A stretch of DNA of 64,000 nt, taken from positions 4,520,001 to 4,584,000 of the forward strand of contig JAIUCV010000084.1 in assembly GCA_026724425.1 (NCBI GenBank), in the 5' to 3' direction. Below the pieces are notes generated by a model. The model had not been told where the DNA came from and did no database searches. It saw nothing but the letters and a program-made list of their open reading frames with translations. The position numbers and the translations under genes are program-made. Source of the stretch: Erythrophleum ivorense. Its lineage: Eukaryota > Streptophyta > Magnoliopsida > Fabales > Fabaceae. How positions within the stretch are numbered: the stretch's first letter is position 1; every line of letters begins with the position of its first letter. Shown in pieces: positions 1 through 11,664 of the stretch.

Positions 1-1737
1 AAAAGTTTTTTTCAATGTGCATAACATCAAGATTATGACGCAGGAGATGGTCCTTCCAGTAAGGCAACACCCAAAATATACTCCTCTTATGCCAATTATG
101 GTACTCTCCACAGCCGGGAACTTGCTCATGCCCGTTACCACCGCAAGAAACGGTGCTGTCGACATCAAAGTCTCTGAGCTGAGCCATCATCGAAATTCCG
201 TCTATCTCTGGAGGCGGATCTTTGGAGATTTTTTTGTTTTTTCTAAACAATGTTGTGCTCTGACGGTATGGATGATCATGTGGTAAAAATCGACGATGAC
301 AATCAAACCAAGAAGTCTTTCGGCCATGCTTTAACTGAAAAGCGTCTGTGTTATCTTGACAGTGCGGACATGCCAACCTACCATGCGTCGACCATCCAGA
401 TAGCATACCATAAGCCGGAAAATCACTTATTGTCCACATAAGTACAGCTCGCATCACAAAATTCTGTTGAACGGAAACATCAAACGCTTGAACACCATCT
501 TTCCACAACATTTCCAGCTCATAGATTAACGGTTGTAGGAAAATATCAAGAGATCTCCGCGGATGTTCTGGACCGGGGACGAGGATCGAGAGGAACAAAA
601 ACTCCCTCCTCATGCACATAGATGGCGGTAAGTTGTAAGGCGTCAAGATCACAGGCCACAACGAATATTGCCTTCCATGCTTTCCAAAAGGGTTGAATCC
701 ATCCGTTGATAACCCTAGGTACACGTTTCTTGCCTCATTCGCAAAAGAAGAATAACAGTTTTGGAAATGTTTCCATGCTTTTGCGTCCGAGGGATGTTTA
801 ATCTCTCCGTCCGAGCTATGTTCTGCGTGCCATCTCATAGGCTTTGCGGTGCGCTTCGACATATATAACCTCTTCAACCTGTCGGCAAATACCACATCCT
901 TTTGAAAGGTACAGGTACTCTTCCGCTCGTCTTCTGATATCGAGGTTTATGACAGAAGCGACACTTCAAACGATCTTCATCCTTCCTCCAGTAGATCATA
1001 CAGTTGTCAATACACACATCTATCATCTGATAGGGCAATCCAAGACCAGCAACAAGTTTCTGGATCTCGTAGTACGAACCAGCCAAATTATTTACTGGTG
1101 GTATCATGCGCATCCCCCAATTAGTTATAGCATCCACACAATCGTCGGGCAAATTGTAATCCGTCTTTATATTCATCAAATCAGTAGCTTGTGATAAACC
1201 TGAAACTTCAGCACTACATCCTTCGTATAATGGCTGGTTAGAAGCATTTAGCATATCGAAAAAATTTCTAGCTTCAATATTAGGTTGCTCGATTCTAGTG
1301 CCATCATGGACATATGATGCAATGTTTGCACGAAATGCATCATTCACCATTTGAACGGTCCCTAAGTTTTCATCTACTTCCGGTGATGGTTCCTCTAATC
1401 TAACCGATCTACCACCTAATATATTTGAAGTGCTACCATAATTTTGAACCATTAAATCGGTTTCTCCATGTGAATACCAAATCTTATAACCATGCATAAA
1501 TCCATTTCTACACAAATGATTCCATACTTCCATAACAGAAACTAATCTATAATTCCGACATTTTATACAAGGACAATACATTTTACCGTATTCTGATGTC
1601 ATGCTATTGTTTGATGCCAACGCCATGAACTCTTGAACGCCTTGTACAAATTCATCCGTCAATTCACCCGTCGATGTATTAAAGCGATTTTTATCCATCC
1701 ACGAACGAAAATAATTGTAAGGATTTGAGGTACTCAT
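1..1737 (-). pseudogene. CACTA transposase (TNP2 / Transposase_21 type), frameshifted
   Basis: The reading starts at the ATG at 1737 with an N-terminal transposase-associated domain: RSWMDKNRF, then the zinc-binding pattern CPCIKCRN and the end of that domain near WNHLCRNGFM. The central region has CxFC and KRMWYLP motifs. The first frame stops at 874. From about 885 down to base 1 a different frame is open and carries the hallmark TNP2 stretches YLGLSTDGFNPFG, YNLPPSMCMRRE, PGPEHPRRSLDIFLQPLI, WTISDFPAYGMLSGWSTHG and, at the edge, HNLDVMHIEKN. One short out-of-frame deletion at about 881-891 therefore separates two otherwise open halves. The gene continues beyond the window and may be broken elsewhere. 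As seen it cannot make a full transposase without frame recovery. Confidence 0.9.
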
Positions 1738-2189
1738 TCTGTTTTTTTTTTACTCCTTCATTGTGAATGACGATGAAAGATTTTTATAGTGGATTACTTT
1801 TGATTTCCGACGCTTTTCCAACGAATTTCCGACGGCTATGATAATTTAAACGGTCATAAAACGGCTACTTCGAACGGTAATATAACGGTTATATATCTTT
1901 CGGTACACGGACGGTAATCCGTCGGTAATTATACCCGTCGGTAAGTCGTCGGAAAATAACAACGGATTTCCGACGGATATTTCAAAATTGCCGACAATAG
2001 TAATTTCGTCGGTAATCCGTTGGTAATTATCAACGAATGTTCCGACGACCTATTAGTCGTCGGAAATGTGCGATGAATTTCCGACCAAAATTTATCCGGT
2101 CCCTAAAGCCTTGGGAAGCCGTCGGAAATTAGCGACGGATATTTGTTCGTTGGAAATTCCGTCGGGAAAACCCCTGTTTTCTTGTAGTG
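1..2189 (-). mobile_element. CACTA (En/Spm) DNA transposon, 5' part, cut by window edge
   Basis: The right end, 2171-2189, is CCCCTGTTTTCTTGTAGTG. Its reverse complement begins CACTACAAGAAAACA, the classic CACTA terminus. Inside it, about 1800-2165 is packed with direct and inverted variants of TTCCGACGGA / CGTCGGAAAT, the subterminal repeats at which CACTA transposases bind. A TNP2-type transposase reading leftwards follows. The other terminus lies outside the window, so the 3-bp target duplication (ATA after 2189 would be one side) cannot be confirmed. Confidence 0.93.
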
Positions 2190-5100
2190 ATAATGGCAAA
2201 ACCAAAGTCAAAGTTGAAACAATAAAAAATAGTAACAATAAAGTGAGGACAATCATAGAAGTTGGGGGGTATAGATCTGCACCTTTTCTTTAATAACCAT
2301 AAATGTACATGCACTTTCCGGTGCTCGATATAGACCTTTGACATGTCATTTTGTTCTCCCATAGGAACCAAAGTTAACAATAAAAAAAATCAGGTATTTA
2401 GTCAAAAATGCAAATTCAAAGCCTTGTGTGTCCTTGGTAATTCTATTGAAATACATAAAATCCGGTGGATGTAGCAAAACCTTGTGTGTCCTTGCTAATT
2501 CTATTCTAATGAACATAAACCCTTTATGGCTTTTGATCCCCTCGAATATTGGTGCGGTATTGGCTTGGGGCTCTAGTATAGCTAAGTTCGACAAATCTGG
2601 ATTATGTTATTGATTTTATCTATTCAATTGCTATGTTGAGCTAAACTAAAAAAAAAAAAAAAAGTTGTTGAAATCAAAGAAATATTGTTTTGGGGCCACA
2701 CCTTAATTTAATTGTTGTGTAGAATAATCAAATGTCAAAAATTTATACCATGAAGAAAAATAAATCAAAGCTGTAAAACCTAATATTTCCAAATTGCCTA
2801 ACTACATATCTTAAATTCGAAATAAAAACTAAAGAGTCAATGAAACTCAAAAAGAACCATGCTTTAAAGTCGAAATGGAGAGAAAAACATAATTGATGCT
2901 TTTTGGCCGTGCCCTATTGCTCCTCCACAAGACCACAACCATAACAGCCAATGTATATTAAATTAATAAAATTATTATGCATGTAAAATTGGTACATGTG
3001 GCCCATTTTGAAAAACATGTCGGGCAAACATTAAGCTAAACCGGCTATATTTTACAAAGCTTATGTTCAACTTCGAAAGAGCGGTCATAAGAGAAACACA
3101 AAATCCTTTTTTTGTTCCTTTTTCTTTCTAAAGTTTACTTGGATGGAACATGTGTTATGTTTTTGAATACGATGCAGCATGGTTCGACCTAATCGGGTTG
3201 GGTTCAAAGATTTAATTTAAAAGTTAAAACCGGACTGAGGTTCATTCCGGTTCGACTAAATCAGGTCAGATTCAAATAGTATTTTTTTTTTTAACTATAT
3301 ATTGATGAAATTGAGACTTCTCGACCTCGGAAGCTAATTCGCGTGTTGATACTCTGTTAATTATATACGATCATGATATAATTATATGATATATATCAGT
3401 TTATAATTTTTTTTAAAAATATTTTGGAATAATTTTTTAATATAGCTCATAAGATAGAAACATACAATTATATATTTTAAGTAATATATGACCTAAAGCC
3501 AAACCAAAATAAAAATAAACTTAAACCTAGAATTTATTGTGGTTTTGTGCATATGTATTATGTGAGATCTAGAACATGTCTTTCATGATTCACCTCTTCA
3601 CCTTATGCATTTACCATTTTACATCCATTTACACATTCCTAGTATTTGAGTTCAATATTGGCCCAAAACATATCATATAATACTAAAATTGGGCTTATTA
3701 GCCCTTTCTCATTTGGACTTTCCTTTGTTCGGCTTGTAAAGTTTATCTATGTGAAATATTTAGGTTTTTAAAAAGGGAAAATATCTGTTTGTGCTAAATT
3801 TTGTCTATCATTCACCAATTATATCCTGTCTCGAAATTCATCTTTTCTATCCATCTTTCCATAGATACCCCAAAACTAATAAGAGCAAGCATGTTCTGAG
3901 CCAATAGCGTATTTCATCACCTAGCAAAACCTTGTTGGATAAATAGAACGCGCCATATGTGCTAATCGCTGAGGCATGCGTGACCCGGTAGCATGTTCTA
4001 ATTTGTGCTAATCGGTGAGGTATGCATGACCCGGTAGCATGTTCTAATTTGTGCCAATCATAATACCAAGTTTATAATTATATACCGCCTTATCAGTATA
4101 TTTTAAAACGCTCTAAATCAACATTTTATTTTCTTGGACGTTTACGAAAAAGTAAAAATAATGGAAAGAAATATATTAATATTAATAAACTAAATCCAAC
4201 TATCAAAACAAAAAAGAAAATAAATATAATATTAAAAACTCATGATGCTCAAAAAATATATTTAAATTTCATCATGTTTATTTTACCAATTGCAAGAGAC
4301 AAGTATCTCCACCTCATACTTGATTCTCTGTTTTTTTGTTGTGTTTTTTTTTGCACCAGTTTTTTAATTCATTGAATATTTTAACAGGTTCTAAATTTGG
4401 CTATGAATACTTTCTCTAATCTCAGTTTTCTTTGTTTCTCTTATTAAGTGATAAAAGGTAATGATTAACCTATTATCAAATCGTTATTTGTTTCATAGGT
4501 TTTCGTTGGTACCTAGTTAATTATTATTTTTTTCTTTTTTGCAGAATGTAAATTATAGAAGGCAAGGGAAAGAGTTTTGTGTATAACCTACAATTTTGGA
4601 GCACAATAGAAGACTCGAAGCCAGTTCAGTAATCTTAGTTTTTAGGCTTTTCAGTTTCTTTCTTTTGTTATAAGAATGGTGATTGAATTCTATATTAATT
4701 ATATTTGATTTGTTAATTTATTTGATTGTTGTAAATTAAGATTTGGTTTACTATCGTGATGATTTTAATCAGGCGACAAAGCATCATCTTCAAAGAAATG
4801 ATTTAGCCGGAGAGAAGAAACGGTGAAGAAGAAGGAGATAATGATATACGGCAAACAAAATGGCTTAGTCGTAAATATGATTGGGCTTACATTTGATCCC
4901 TCAATAGCCCATAGGCCCAAATAGTCTTATCTCCGATCGTATCATCGTCATTTCTTCGTTCACCGCCGTCAAACCAAACACTGCATAACTTTCGTCGGTC
5001 TGAGATTCTGCTCCGTCGAAGCTGAGTAAAAAATACCCAAGAAAGATATAAATTTGACCCAACTATAAATCTAAGGCATAGAAGAAGAGCACCGATCACG

Positions 5101-5379
5101 AACGTCGGCGTATCAATGAGTTAAGTGCTTGCTCAAAAAACACATGTCTCCAACTCTAAATCTCCGGCACCAATCCAATTTAAGAAGACGGAAACTAAGA
5201 TCCAATTTTATCAGTCCTTAGAGCAACACAAAGGTTTTATGTATTGAATGTAAATTATATTTTGCTAAAGAGAAAATAATAATAATGAAAAAGAGATAAT
5301 GATGGAAATTGTTTAAACAAATAAATTTGTTATTAATCAATTTTTTTTTTACAATTCCACTAATTATCAAAATCACTTA
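2190..5379. other. AT-rich intergenic spacer, no gene recognised
   Basis: I see no convincing coding sequence here. The short open frames lack codon bias or family motifs. Two small duplications stand out. One is about 40 bp repeated at 2422-2459 and 2480-2519 (core CCTTGTGTGTCCTTG). The other is a 46-bp tandem at 3961-4052. Poly(A) runs near 2648-2663 and 2383-2390 suggest old retroposon scars but no target duplication was found. Confidence 0.5.
3961..4052. repeat. 46-bp tandem duplication, two copies
   Basis: The unit starts GCTAATCG and ends GCATGTTCTAATTTGT. It occupies 3961-4006 and again 4007-4052 with three differences. Two of the three are C/T or G/A changes at or near CG sites, as methylated cytosine decay would give. 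Confidence 0.85.
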
Positions 5380-5600
5380 TGAAAATTGATAACATCAATA
5401 TATAATTGATAGAAATATTTAACATCAATTATAGTAACTAATACAAAATTAACATCAGTTTTAGCAATTGACATATATTTACATCAATTACTATAATTGA
5501 TGCAAATATTTCGTTCTTAATAAATTGATGTAGATTATTTGCATCACCACTTTTACTGTTATTTTAATAAGTACATCATTTATAACTAATGCAAATATAT
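5380..5600. repeat. Cluster of ATTGATG / CATCAAT direct and inverted repeats
   Basis: Within about 220 bp the words ACATCAATTA, AATTGATGCAAATA and close variants recur on both strands roughly eight times, so long foldbacks are possible. This resembles the subterminal repeats of a DNA transposon, but I could not find matching termini or a target duplication. The family is unassigned. Confidence 0.45.
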
Positions 5601-5897
5601 AAAATAAATGACGTTAAACAACTTTTTTTTTTTAGTGGGTAACTTTTTGTTTAGCCATTATTGTGCTCACTTGCTAAAAGTGTTCCACAAATAACATGTT
5701 TCCAACTATTCTACTAGTTATAAAATCTTGCATGGCTGCATCTACTACCAACCGATAAAAACATATCCCATAAATGCATCTGTTTCCAACCAATTACCAT
5801 TAATGACTTCTGCTGTCCTGTTGTTGCTACGTGTAAACCATTTTTTTCAGTGTAACAGTTTACAGTGGCCCGTCGGGGCCACAACACATGTTCTAGA

Positions 5898-6437
5898 TCA
5901 ACACACTAATCTGCATTCTGCATAATCCAAAAATTTACAGAAAGTAAATGAACTCTGGCAATACATAAACCAAGTTGTTAGGTAGGAAGATTGCGTTGCT
6001 CCCCTGAAAGCGAATCTAGACGACATCGCAAAATTTGTTGAACTTCCTTGATATATAATCGAGGCTGGTCTCGTCATGTTTGAATGTAATCCGGAGTTTC
6101 TCTCTTTCCATATTGAGTAAACGGATACTTGTATATCAGACGAAGGATTGGAGCAATATATTCTTATCACTGATCGAGTCTTTCAACCATCTAATACCAT
6201 CATCAAATAAGGAGGAAGATGGACTTTAGAGGGGAAAAAAGGACCAACACTCGTTAGAATATAATAGTCAAAGAATAAATGTCGCCGACACTCGTTAGAG
6301 AAACTTACACAGAAGACACAACAAAGAGACTTCCATACCCCAAGAACGGAGCTGATCTCTTGTTGGAACTTGGAAGGCGTTTTCTCACAACGACTTAAGT
6401 TATCAACGTGTGACTTAGAATTCGTCCCTTGAACCAC
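5898..6437 (-). pseudogene. Decayed LINE (L1-like) reverse transcriptase, C-terminal zf-RVT part
   Basis: Read on the minus strand, about 6437-6200 gives a broken zinc-finger RVT segment (CRRHLFFDYYILTSV, matching the family's C..RDHLFFxC..S..VW). About 6170-5898 gives VYSIWKERNSGLHSN, the C-terminal signature of plant L1 elements; the longer LINE in this window has IHSIWRERNSRRHG in the same place. Several frames are needed, so it is an old dead fragment. Neither a poly(A) tail nor target duplications are clear. Confidence 0.7.
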
Positions 6438-7355
6438 ACCGCCTTAAACAAGTCTACTTCCACCGGGCTAGGATTGGTTGGATCAACCAATTGAAACCTT
6501 CATAAGTGGTCAAATCTGTCCACCAAGAAAATGATGACCCGATAAAATTAATCTTCCAAAACTATTATAGATCACTAAATCACAATAACAACAAAACTTC
6601 ATCTAAGATTGTTCAATTGCTTCCCTTTTCTGCTCAAATCAAATTCTTTCTAACATAGACGATTTGTCGGAAAACACCATACCAATGTCTCCAATAACCA
6701 TGATTGTTGATTCCATTGTACAAATTTATTTATTTCCAATAACAATCACCCAAAACAAAACGCAGAATATAAATAACCACAAACAAAAAAAAAAAAATCA
6801 TAAATTTATATTCGTCATAATCTTCTTAGAATAGAAGGGATCTGATATTCCAATCAAGAAATTTGTTCACCTTTCATTTTCAGTTTCATTTTCTTCTATA
6901 TGATGATATATCAGCCTGTCTTGTCTCACTGACTATTAAGATAATATATTTGACAAATTAACCACTCGGACAAAAAAACTTATCAATCCTAATCCAAAAT
7001 TGTCATAGCCTTTTATTGAAATAGATTTTATCCATGGTATCTTACTGGATTGGATCAAAGATATTTTTATAGGAAAAAAATCACAAATCCTATAATCTCG
7101 TTTTATAATAATCAAAAAGTTAAAATCGAAAGAAAATGCAAAGAAATGCCCTTAACCATCCACTTCTATGGGCATTTCCGCGATTCAATGCAAAGTCATT
7201 CATTCATTCCCAACTTGCCCCAGTTATTTTTCTTTTTCTGAATCACAAATTTTATTTTTTTTTCATAAAAAAAAAAACAAATAAAATATAACCTTTAAAT
7301 TTCTCTCATTTCTTTGTTTCTCCTCTCATTATCTCCAAACAAAATCCCAATTTTG
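6438..7355. promoter_or_regulatory. Spacer and presumed promoter/5' UTR of UGT86A2
   Basis: No coding sequence is recognised. The 300 bases before the start codon are AT-rich with a pyrimidine-rich 5' leader (CTCTCATTTCTTTGTTTC at about 7301-7321), typical of a plant 5' UTR. A unique TATA box cannot be chosen. Confidence 0.4.
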
Positions 7356-10055
7356 ATGGCGAACGTTAAAAACCCTAACAATCATCATAAACATCATCAT
7401 CTTCACGCTCTCTTGATTCCGTACCCATTCCAAGGACATGTCAACCCATTCGTACACTTAGCCATCAAGCTCGCCTCACAGGGCATTACCGTCACTTTCG
7501 TCAATACTCATTACAACCACCACCAAATAAACTCGGGCGATATTTTCGCCGGAGTTAGATCAGAGTCTGGTCTTGACATACGGTACGCCACTGTTTCCGA
7601 TGGTCTTCCGATTGGATTTGACCGGTCTTTGAACCATGACCAGTACCAGTCGTCGTTGCTCCACGTGTTCTCGGCGCATGTGGAGGAGCTTGTGGCGAGT
7701 CTTGTCGGAGAAGGTGTGAATGTGATGATCGCCGACACATTCTTTGTGTGGCCGTCGATAATTGCGAAGAAGTTCGGTTTGGTTTGTGTCTCGTTTTGGA
7801 CCGAAGCTGCCTTAGTGTTTTCTCTCTATTACCATATGGATCTGCTTCGGATTAATGGCCATTTTGGTGCTCAAGGTAATTAATTATTCTTTGATTTACA
7901 TTTTTTAGTCTCATTTAATTCTATGATTTTCTCCCATTTTGTTTCATTAATAATAACGGTTAGATCTTTCACATTTCACGGTAAAACTACTCTTGTTAAT
8001 TGGTTTTTTTCTTGGTCAACGTCTATAATTATTTTTAATTGTAAGAATCTAAGATAGATTGTTGACAAAAAAAAAAAAGGAATCTAAGATAGATATGGAG
8101 AAAAGAAATTTCTGACCAAGTTTCATATTTCGAGATCCAATATTCGAATATTCTATTGGCTATGTACTCTATAGTGACCACTTAATTGTTGTGTAGAATA
8201 ATCAAATGGCAATTTTGATTTTGTTCGTGTGTTTTTTTATTAATACAATATTAATAGTTTAAATTATACTTTTTTTTGTCACAAAGTTTAAAGTATACTT
8301 AAAAAACACAATTTATTTACAGTTTTGCTATCATGTTACTTTTGCACCAATCAGTTACACAATGGGTGCAACTGGATTACAATTTTTCTGAATGGAATCA
8401 CGTAAAATGGAAGATTTCAAAGAATTTCATAAAATTATTACCAGTTACTATGAAAGAAAACGAAAAATCATTATATTTATCCTATTCATTCCATATAAGA
8501 AAAAACAAATTATTTTGAAAAAACATCTCACTCCATGAATAAATAAGATACATTTTTTCTTCTATTCCATTTTTTTTATCCCATCAAAATTGATTCTATT
8601 TATTCATTATATTTCCATATTTTTAAACCAGTTACACCGCTATCTACCTAATTGATCATATATTTTTAATCATTTAGACTGATTGGAGATAGGGATTTTT
8701 TTTTTTTTATGGTTTAGGTATCTTATAGATTTTCATATAACCATTTTACTGATTTTGAAAAATATATATTTATTAAAGTAAAAAGCGTGACAATTTGCCG
8801 ACCAAAAAACAGAAGAAAACAAAAAAGTAAATTGAAACGACATAAATATGGGAAAAATAATGTAGTAGGGACTTTACATAAAAAGCCTTGCTCTTTTGTC
8901 ACATAATGGCGCATGTGAATCATGTCAGGTGCGGTCCATAAATTTACCTTTTTTATCAAGACTCTTAAATATTTCAAACTCATCCTTCAATTTCCCTAAT
9001 TAACAAAATATTCCCTGTTTCTTAATCTTTCCAACAATTAGGTCCTTTATTCAAAAATATTATCAAACTCGCCCTTCAATTTCCTTAATCATCTAAAATC
9101 TCACCCTTTCTTTTTGTTTTCTTATTAATCAGAAACTCGCGGCGATCTGATCGATTACATCCCCGGAGTAAAAGCGATAAACCCGAAAGACACGGCGTCG
9201 TATCTTCAAGAAACCGATATTTCGTCGGTGGTTCATCAGATCATCATCAAAGCATTCGAAGACGTGAAAAAAGTCGATTTCGTTCTCTGCAACACGATTC
9301 ACCAATTCGAAGACAAAACGATTCAAGCCCTAAATTCCAAAACCCCCTTTTACGCAATCGGACCGATAATCCCGTTCAATCTCCAAACCGGTTCTTCGGT
9401 CACGACGAGTCTCTGGTCAGAATCCGATTGCACGAAATGGCTCGACGCTAAACCGGACGGTTCAGTGATCTACATCTCTTTCGGAAGCTACGCTCATGTC
9501 ACGAAGAAAGATCTGGTCGAAATCGCTCACGGGGTTTTGACGAGCAAAGTGAATTTCGTCTGGGTTGTGAGGCCGGACATCGTTAGCTCCGACGAGAACA
9601 ATCCGTTACCGGAGAATTTCGAATCGGAAGCTGGAGATCGCGGGATCGTGATACCTTGGTGTTGTCAAATGACGGTTTTGTCGCACCGGAGTATCGGCGG
9701 GTTTTTGACGCATTGTGGATGGAATTCGATTCTGGAGAGTATCTGGTGTGAGGTTCCGTTGCTTTGTTTCCCGTTGTTGACTGATCAGGTTACGAATCGG
9801 AAGCTTGTGGTTGATGATTGGGAGATTGGGATGAATCTGTGCGAGGATCGGAGTTTTGTTGGGAGAGATGAAGTGAAGATGAGTATTGACCGTTTGATGT
9901 GTGGAAAATCGAGGGATGAAGTCAAAGAAGCGATCCGACGGGTGAAAATGAGTTTGGAAGGTGCTTTGAGAAGTGATGGATCGTCTGGGAAGAATTTGGG
10001 TTTGTTTATTGATGGGCTTAGGGCTAAAGTTGGGTTATCAAATGGAAAAGCTTGA
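7356..10055 (+). CDS. UGT86A2: UDP-glycosyltransferase, UGT86A2 type (two exons)
   Basis: Family 1 glycosyltransferase that moves a sugar from a UDP-sugar to a small acceptor in the cytosol; the acceptor is not known to me. Exon 1 is 7356-7875 and exon 2 is 9133-10055, joined in codon 174 across a 1257-bp GT-AG intron, giving 480 residues. The ATG at 7356 is chosen because MANVKNP matches the Arabidopsis protein start. The N-terminal PYPFQGHVNPF holds the likely catalytic His28. The C-terminal PSPG box runs from Trp349 (WCCQMTVLSH) through HCGWNSILES to LLTDQ392; a final Gln usually goes with UDP-glucose. An acidic charge partner may be the Asp in MIADTFF. The reading is intact. It lies tail to tail with ABCG3, as in Arabidopsis. 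Near identity along the whole protein to remembered UGT86A2 supports the name. Confidence 0.95.
8362..8641. repeat. Possible small inverted-repeat element in the UGT86A2 intron
   Basis: GGGTGCAACTGG at 8364-8375 is mirrored by CCAGTTACACC at 8628-8638, about 280 bp apart, with AT-rich filling. Similar ends (GGTGTAAATGG / CCAGTTACA) occur at about 41.97-42.66 kb, hinting at one hAT-like MITE family. No clean 8-bp target duplication is visible, so this is tentative. Confidence 0.3.
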
Positions 10056-11056
10056 ATATTATTTGAGAAACTTATTTGATCATTTAATTATTTGACTATT
10101 TGCAATTGGCATTTTTATTCCTCAATTATCACTTACTCATTTTATCAATCCGTAATTCATCAATTTTGAGTTGCCTGTGCATACTGTACATAAAAAGTCA
10201 AAATTCAATGGCGATTTTTAGTGATAGAAAACTCGAAATTCATCAGATTTGAATTTAAATTTTACTAAAAATCAATGGAAACTGTCATAGATTTTATATT
10301 TTGAATTGTTTTTGGATATAATAATAAAAACCGTGAAACATATACTATTTTATTTAATGTTGTATGTTTATTATCGAAAGTTTTACTTTTTAATCATAAT
10401 TTTGCGTAGTCAACTCAAACTTCAGGAATAAAATTGAGCAAATGATAGTTGAGGAATATAAATGCGAATTGAAAATAGTTGATAAATTAAATGAGCATTT
10501 TTCCGAAACTTATATGTAATTGTATCGATTTTTGTCAAATTTTCGTTTTTTTTTGGGGAACTCATATACGGTTTAATTCACTTTTTTTTTTATTCGGTCT
10601 TAACATAAAATGAAACTGTCATCACCAAAAAATAAATACGTGGAAGTAACTATCTAGTTCTAGGCTACAATGGGTTGAAAATATGTGAATCAAATGTGAC
10701 ATTCGGACTGATTTGGTTTGGTTTCGAATTTCGGGTAGTTTTGATAAGAATATAGGATGGTTTAGGACCAATCTCAACCAAAAAAAAAAAACTTGTTGGC
10801 TATGATAGGTACAATTTATTTATAATAGGTTCATATAACTGAGATTTGGGTAATTATCCGAAATATATAAATAGTCTTCTAAATATTTCAATTTATGCAA
10901 AATCAGCTGCCTCATTTCTCGCTTGTGTTCGTCGTTTCTCGCGAGACAACGAATCAATGAAGTGACTGTAAAAAAAAAAAGATGGTTTACAGATTCTGCA
11001 TGTCTTAGAAAGAATTTTAGTAAAATGGGTTGAGCTTTTAAGGAATGCATGTTAGA
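10056..11056. other. UGT86A2 3' flank, no gene seen
   Basis: AT-rich sequence with the presumed 3' UTR just after the stop at 10055. Nothing else is recognisable. It ends at ATGTTAGA (11049-11056), the left target-site duplication of the next element. Confidence 0.5.
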
Positions 11057-11232
11057 CAGAGCCGTGCTTAAGGTTAAGTGAAAAGTGCATTTGCACTAGG
11101 CCCCCAAAATATATATATTTATAGAGGCCCCCAATAATATAAAAGTTGTAGTATCGTAGTGGTTTCGGTAAGGTTGAATGAAGGTTGAATGAACTGCACA
11201 ACTTGGGTTCGAGCTCAGCTTTACCCTTTTGT

Positions 11233-11233
<1 letters not shown>

Positions 11234-11284
<51 letters not shown>
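11234..11284. repeat. Poly(T) tract of about 51 bases
   Basis: An uninterrupted run of T lies between the hAT 5' end and its gene. It is inside the transposon, not a retroposon tail. Its exact length may vary or be mis-assembled. Confidence 0.85.
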
Positions 11285-11288
<4 letters not shown>

Positions 11289-11664
11289 CGAAATTACAAA
11301 ACTAAACCGAGTGAATTTAGTATCCCAAACTACAAAAACGAAAATCTGAATCCCAAATAAAAAAGGAATCTCACGGAGAGAGACTCCCAAATAAAATCTG
11401 AATCCCAAATCTAATTTAGGTTTTTCAAAGAGAGAAACTAAAATCTCACGGCACTATCTTCTCACGGCACCATCTTCTGCAACTGGTGAGTCTCTTCCAG
11501 TCTTCCTCTATACTTCTTCACCTAATTTCTTTCTTATTTTTCTGTAATCCTTATTTTTTTTTATGACGAACCTGCTTTATTACTGGAGTTTGATCATTGA
11601 TAGTTTTGTCCCGATTTATTGATGCTACTGTTATACTTTTTATTTGATCATTAATTTCAGAGAG

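Noticed and set aside
844..1194. 116-codon plus-strand frame
   Set aside because: Antisense shadow of the CACTA transposase.
2346..2613. Opposing 60-80-codon frames near 2.4-2.6 kb
   Set aside because: No conserved domain, and they overlap a local duplication; chance frames.
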